Source of the DNA: Patescibacteria group bacterium UBA1441
GTDB lineage: Bacteria; Patescibacteriota; Minisyncoccia; Minisyncoccales; UBA1441
DNA length: 13,868 nt
Assembly (NCBI GenBank): GCA_002329255.1
Contig: DCTL01000003.1
Coordinates: 2,764-16,631, forward strand
Reading direction: 5' to 3'
This document shows, piece after piece, positions 13,633 to 13,868 of this stretch (the first letter of the stretch is position 1; each line of letters starts with the position of its first letter). The notes under the pieces were generated by a model that ran no database searches, had not been told where the DNA came from, and saw only the letters and a program-made list of their open reading frames with translations. A program made the translations under genes and the position numbers.

Positions 13633-13655
13633 TTAATCTCGAAGAATAGTGAATT

Positions 13656-13868
13656 ATGGCTGAAGAAAAAGAAGAGCAATTTCTTGAGTTTCTGGTCAAA
13701 TCCATTGTTGATCATCCCGACGACGTGAAGATTTCACGTAAAGTGGATGAAATGGGAGTTCTGCTCTCTCTCAAGGTTCACCCCGAAGACATGGGCCAAG
13801 TTATTGGTCGCGGTGGAGCTACGGCTCGGGCCATTCGCGCCCTGTTGAGGATTGTCGGGTTAAAAAGA
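13656..13868 (+). CDS. khpA: KH-domain RNA-binding protein KhpA (3' end outside window)
   Basis: An open frame of 71 codons runs to the window edge without a stop. The family is usually about 75-80 residues, so only a few codons are missing. KhpA is a small RNA-binding protein, often acting with KhpB/EloR in cell elongation and mRNA regulation. The N-terminus EEQFLEFLVKSIVDHPDDVKI and the KH core VHPEDMGQVIGRGGATARAIRALL are characteristic, with the RNA-binding GxxG loop at Gly51-Arg-Gly-Gly54. It is commonly found beside rpsP and rimM; here it stands directly after rplK with its own promoter and a leader of about 70 nt. Confidence 0.9.
   Translation, partial: MAEEKEEQFLEFLVKSIVDHPDDVKISRKVDEMGVLLSLKVHPEDMGQVIGRGGATARAIRALLRIVGLKR

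Noticed and set aside
13545..13655. Known ribosomal-protein leader, riboswitch or SRP RNA in the rplK-khpA gap
   Set aside because: The outer stem and hairpin do not match any consensus I can recall (no SRP GGAA domain, no L10- or L1-type motif), so it is left as an unnamed candidate.
1..13868. Alternative genetic code with UGA read as Gly or Trp, as in some CPR lineages
   Set aside because: TGA ends ppsA, gatA, the small membrane gene and secE at the expected places, and no conserved frame contains an internal TGA.
1..13868. CRISPR array, insertion sequence, prophage or integration at the tRNA genes
   Set aside because: No spaced direct repeats, transposase or integrase frames, or duplicated tRNA 3' ends were seen.

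Overview
The window looks like housekeeping DNA from a streamlined bacterium, most likely a member of the Candidate Phyla Radiation (Patescibacteria). That placement is inferred. It rests on a PheT lacking its tRNA-binding OB domain, a short RelA/SpoT protein without its C-terminal regulatory domains, a 173-residue one-helix membrane protein of a type I associate with CPR genomes, and the absence of rplA after rplK. TGA ends several genes and never occurs in frame, so the genetic code is the standard bacterial one. No mobile element, CRISPR array or phage gene is visible.

Layout, all genes on the + strand: (1) 1-1052, the 3' end of PEP synthase overlapped by a small ferredoxin. (2) 1076-5430, a promoter followed by ribosomal protein bL25, a secreted coiled-coil lytic transglycosylase, gatC, gatA and a small membrane protein. 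(3) 5436-5758, a strong promoter driving three tRNA genes, namely a divergent initiator-type tRNA-Met, an elongator-type tRNA-Met and tRNA-Asp, closed by an intrinsic terminator. (4) 5853-7319, a monocistronic relA/spoT gene with its own promoter. (5) 7357-12333, a promoter followed by pheS, pheT and gyrB. (6) 12335-13545, a promoter followed by secE, nusG and rplK. (7) 13551 to the end, a promoter, a foldable 5' leader and the start of khpA.

Most of the genes serve translation and its control: initiator and elongator tRNAs, Phe-tRNA charging, tRNA-dependent amidation (GatCA), ribosomal proteins L25 and L11, NusG/SecE, and (p)ppGpp metabolism. Genes inside operons overlap by a few bases or lie a few bases apart.

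The most unusual signal is a combination of two things. Nearly every start codon lacks a recognisable Shine-Dalgarno sequence, and three promoters (bL25, relA, secE) sit so close to the ATG that the mRNAs should be leaderless or nearly so. The same window carries an initiator-type tRNA with C33 instead of U33, no GGG:CCC anticodon-stem signature, a 7-nt D loop without the GG pair and G55 in the T loop, while it keeps the 1:72 mismatch and the A11:U24 pair of initiators. This could point to altered translation initiation in the lineage. Other items of note are long DNA dyads at the tRNA, relA and pheS promoters, and a structured leader in front of khpA.
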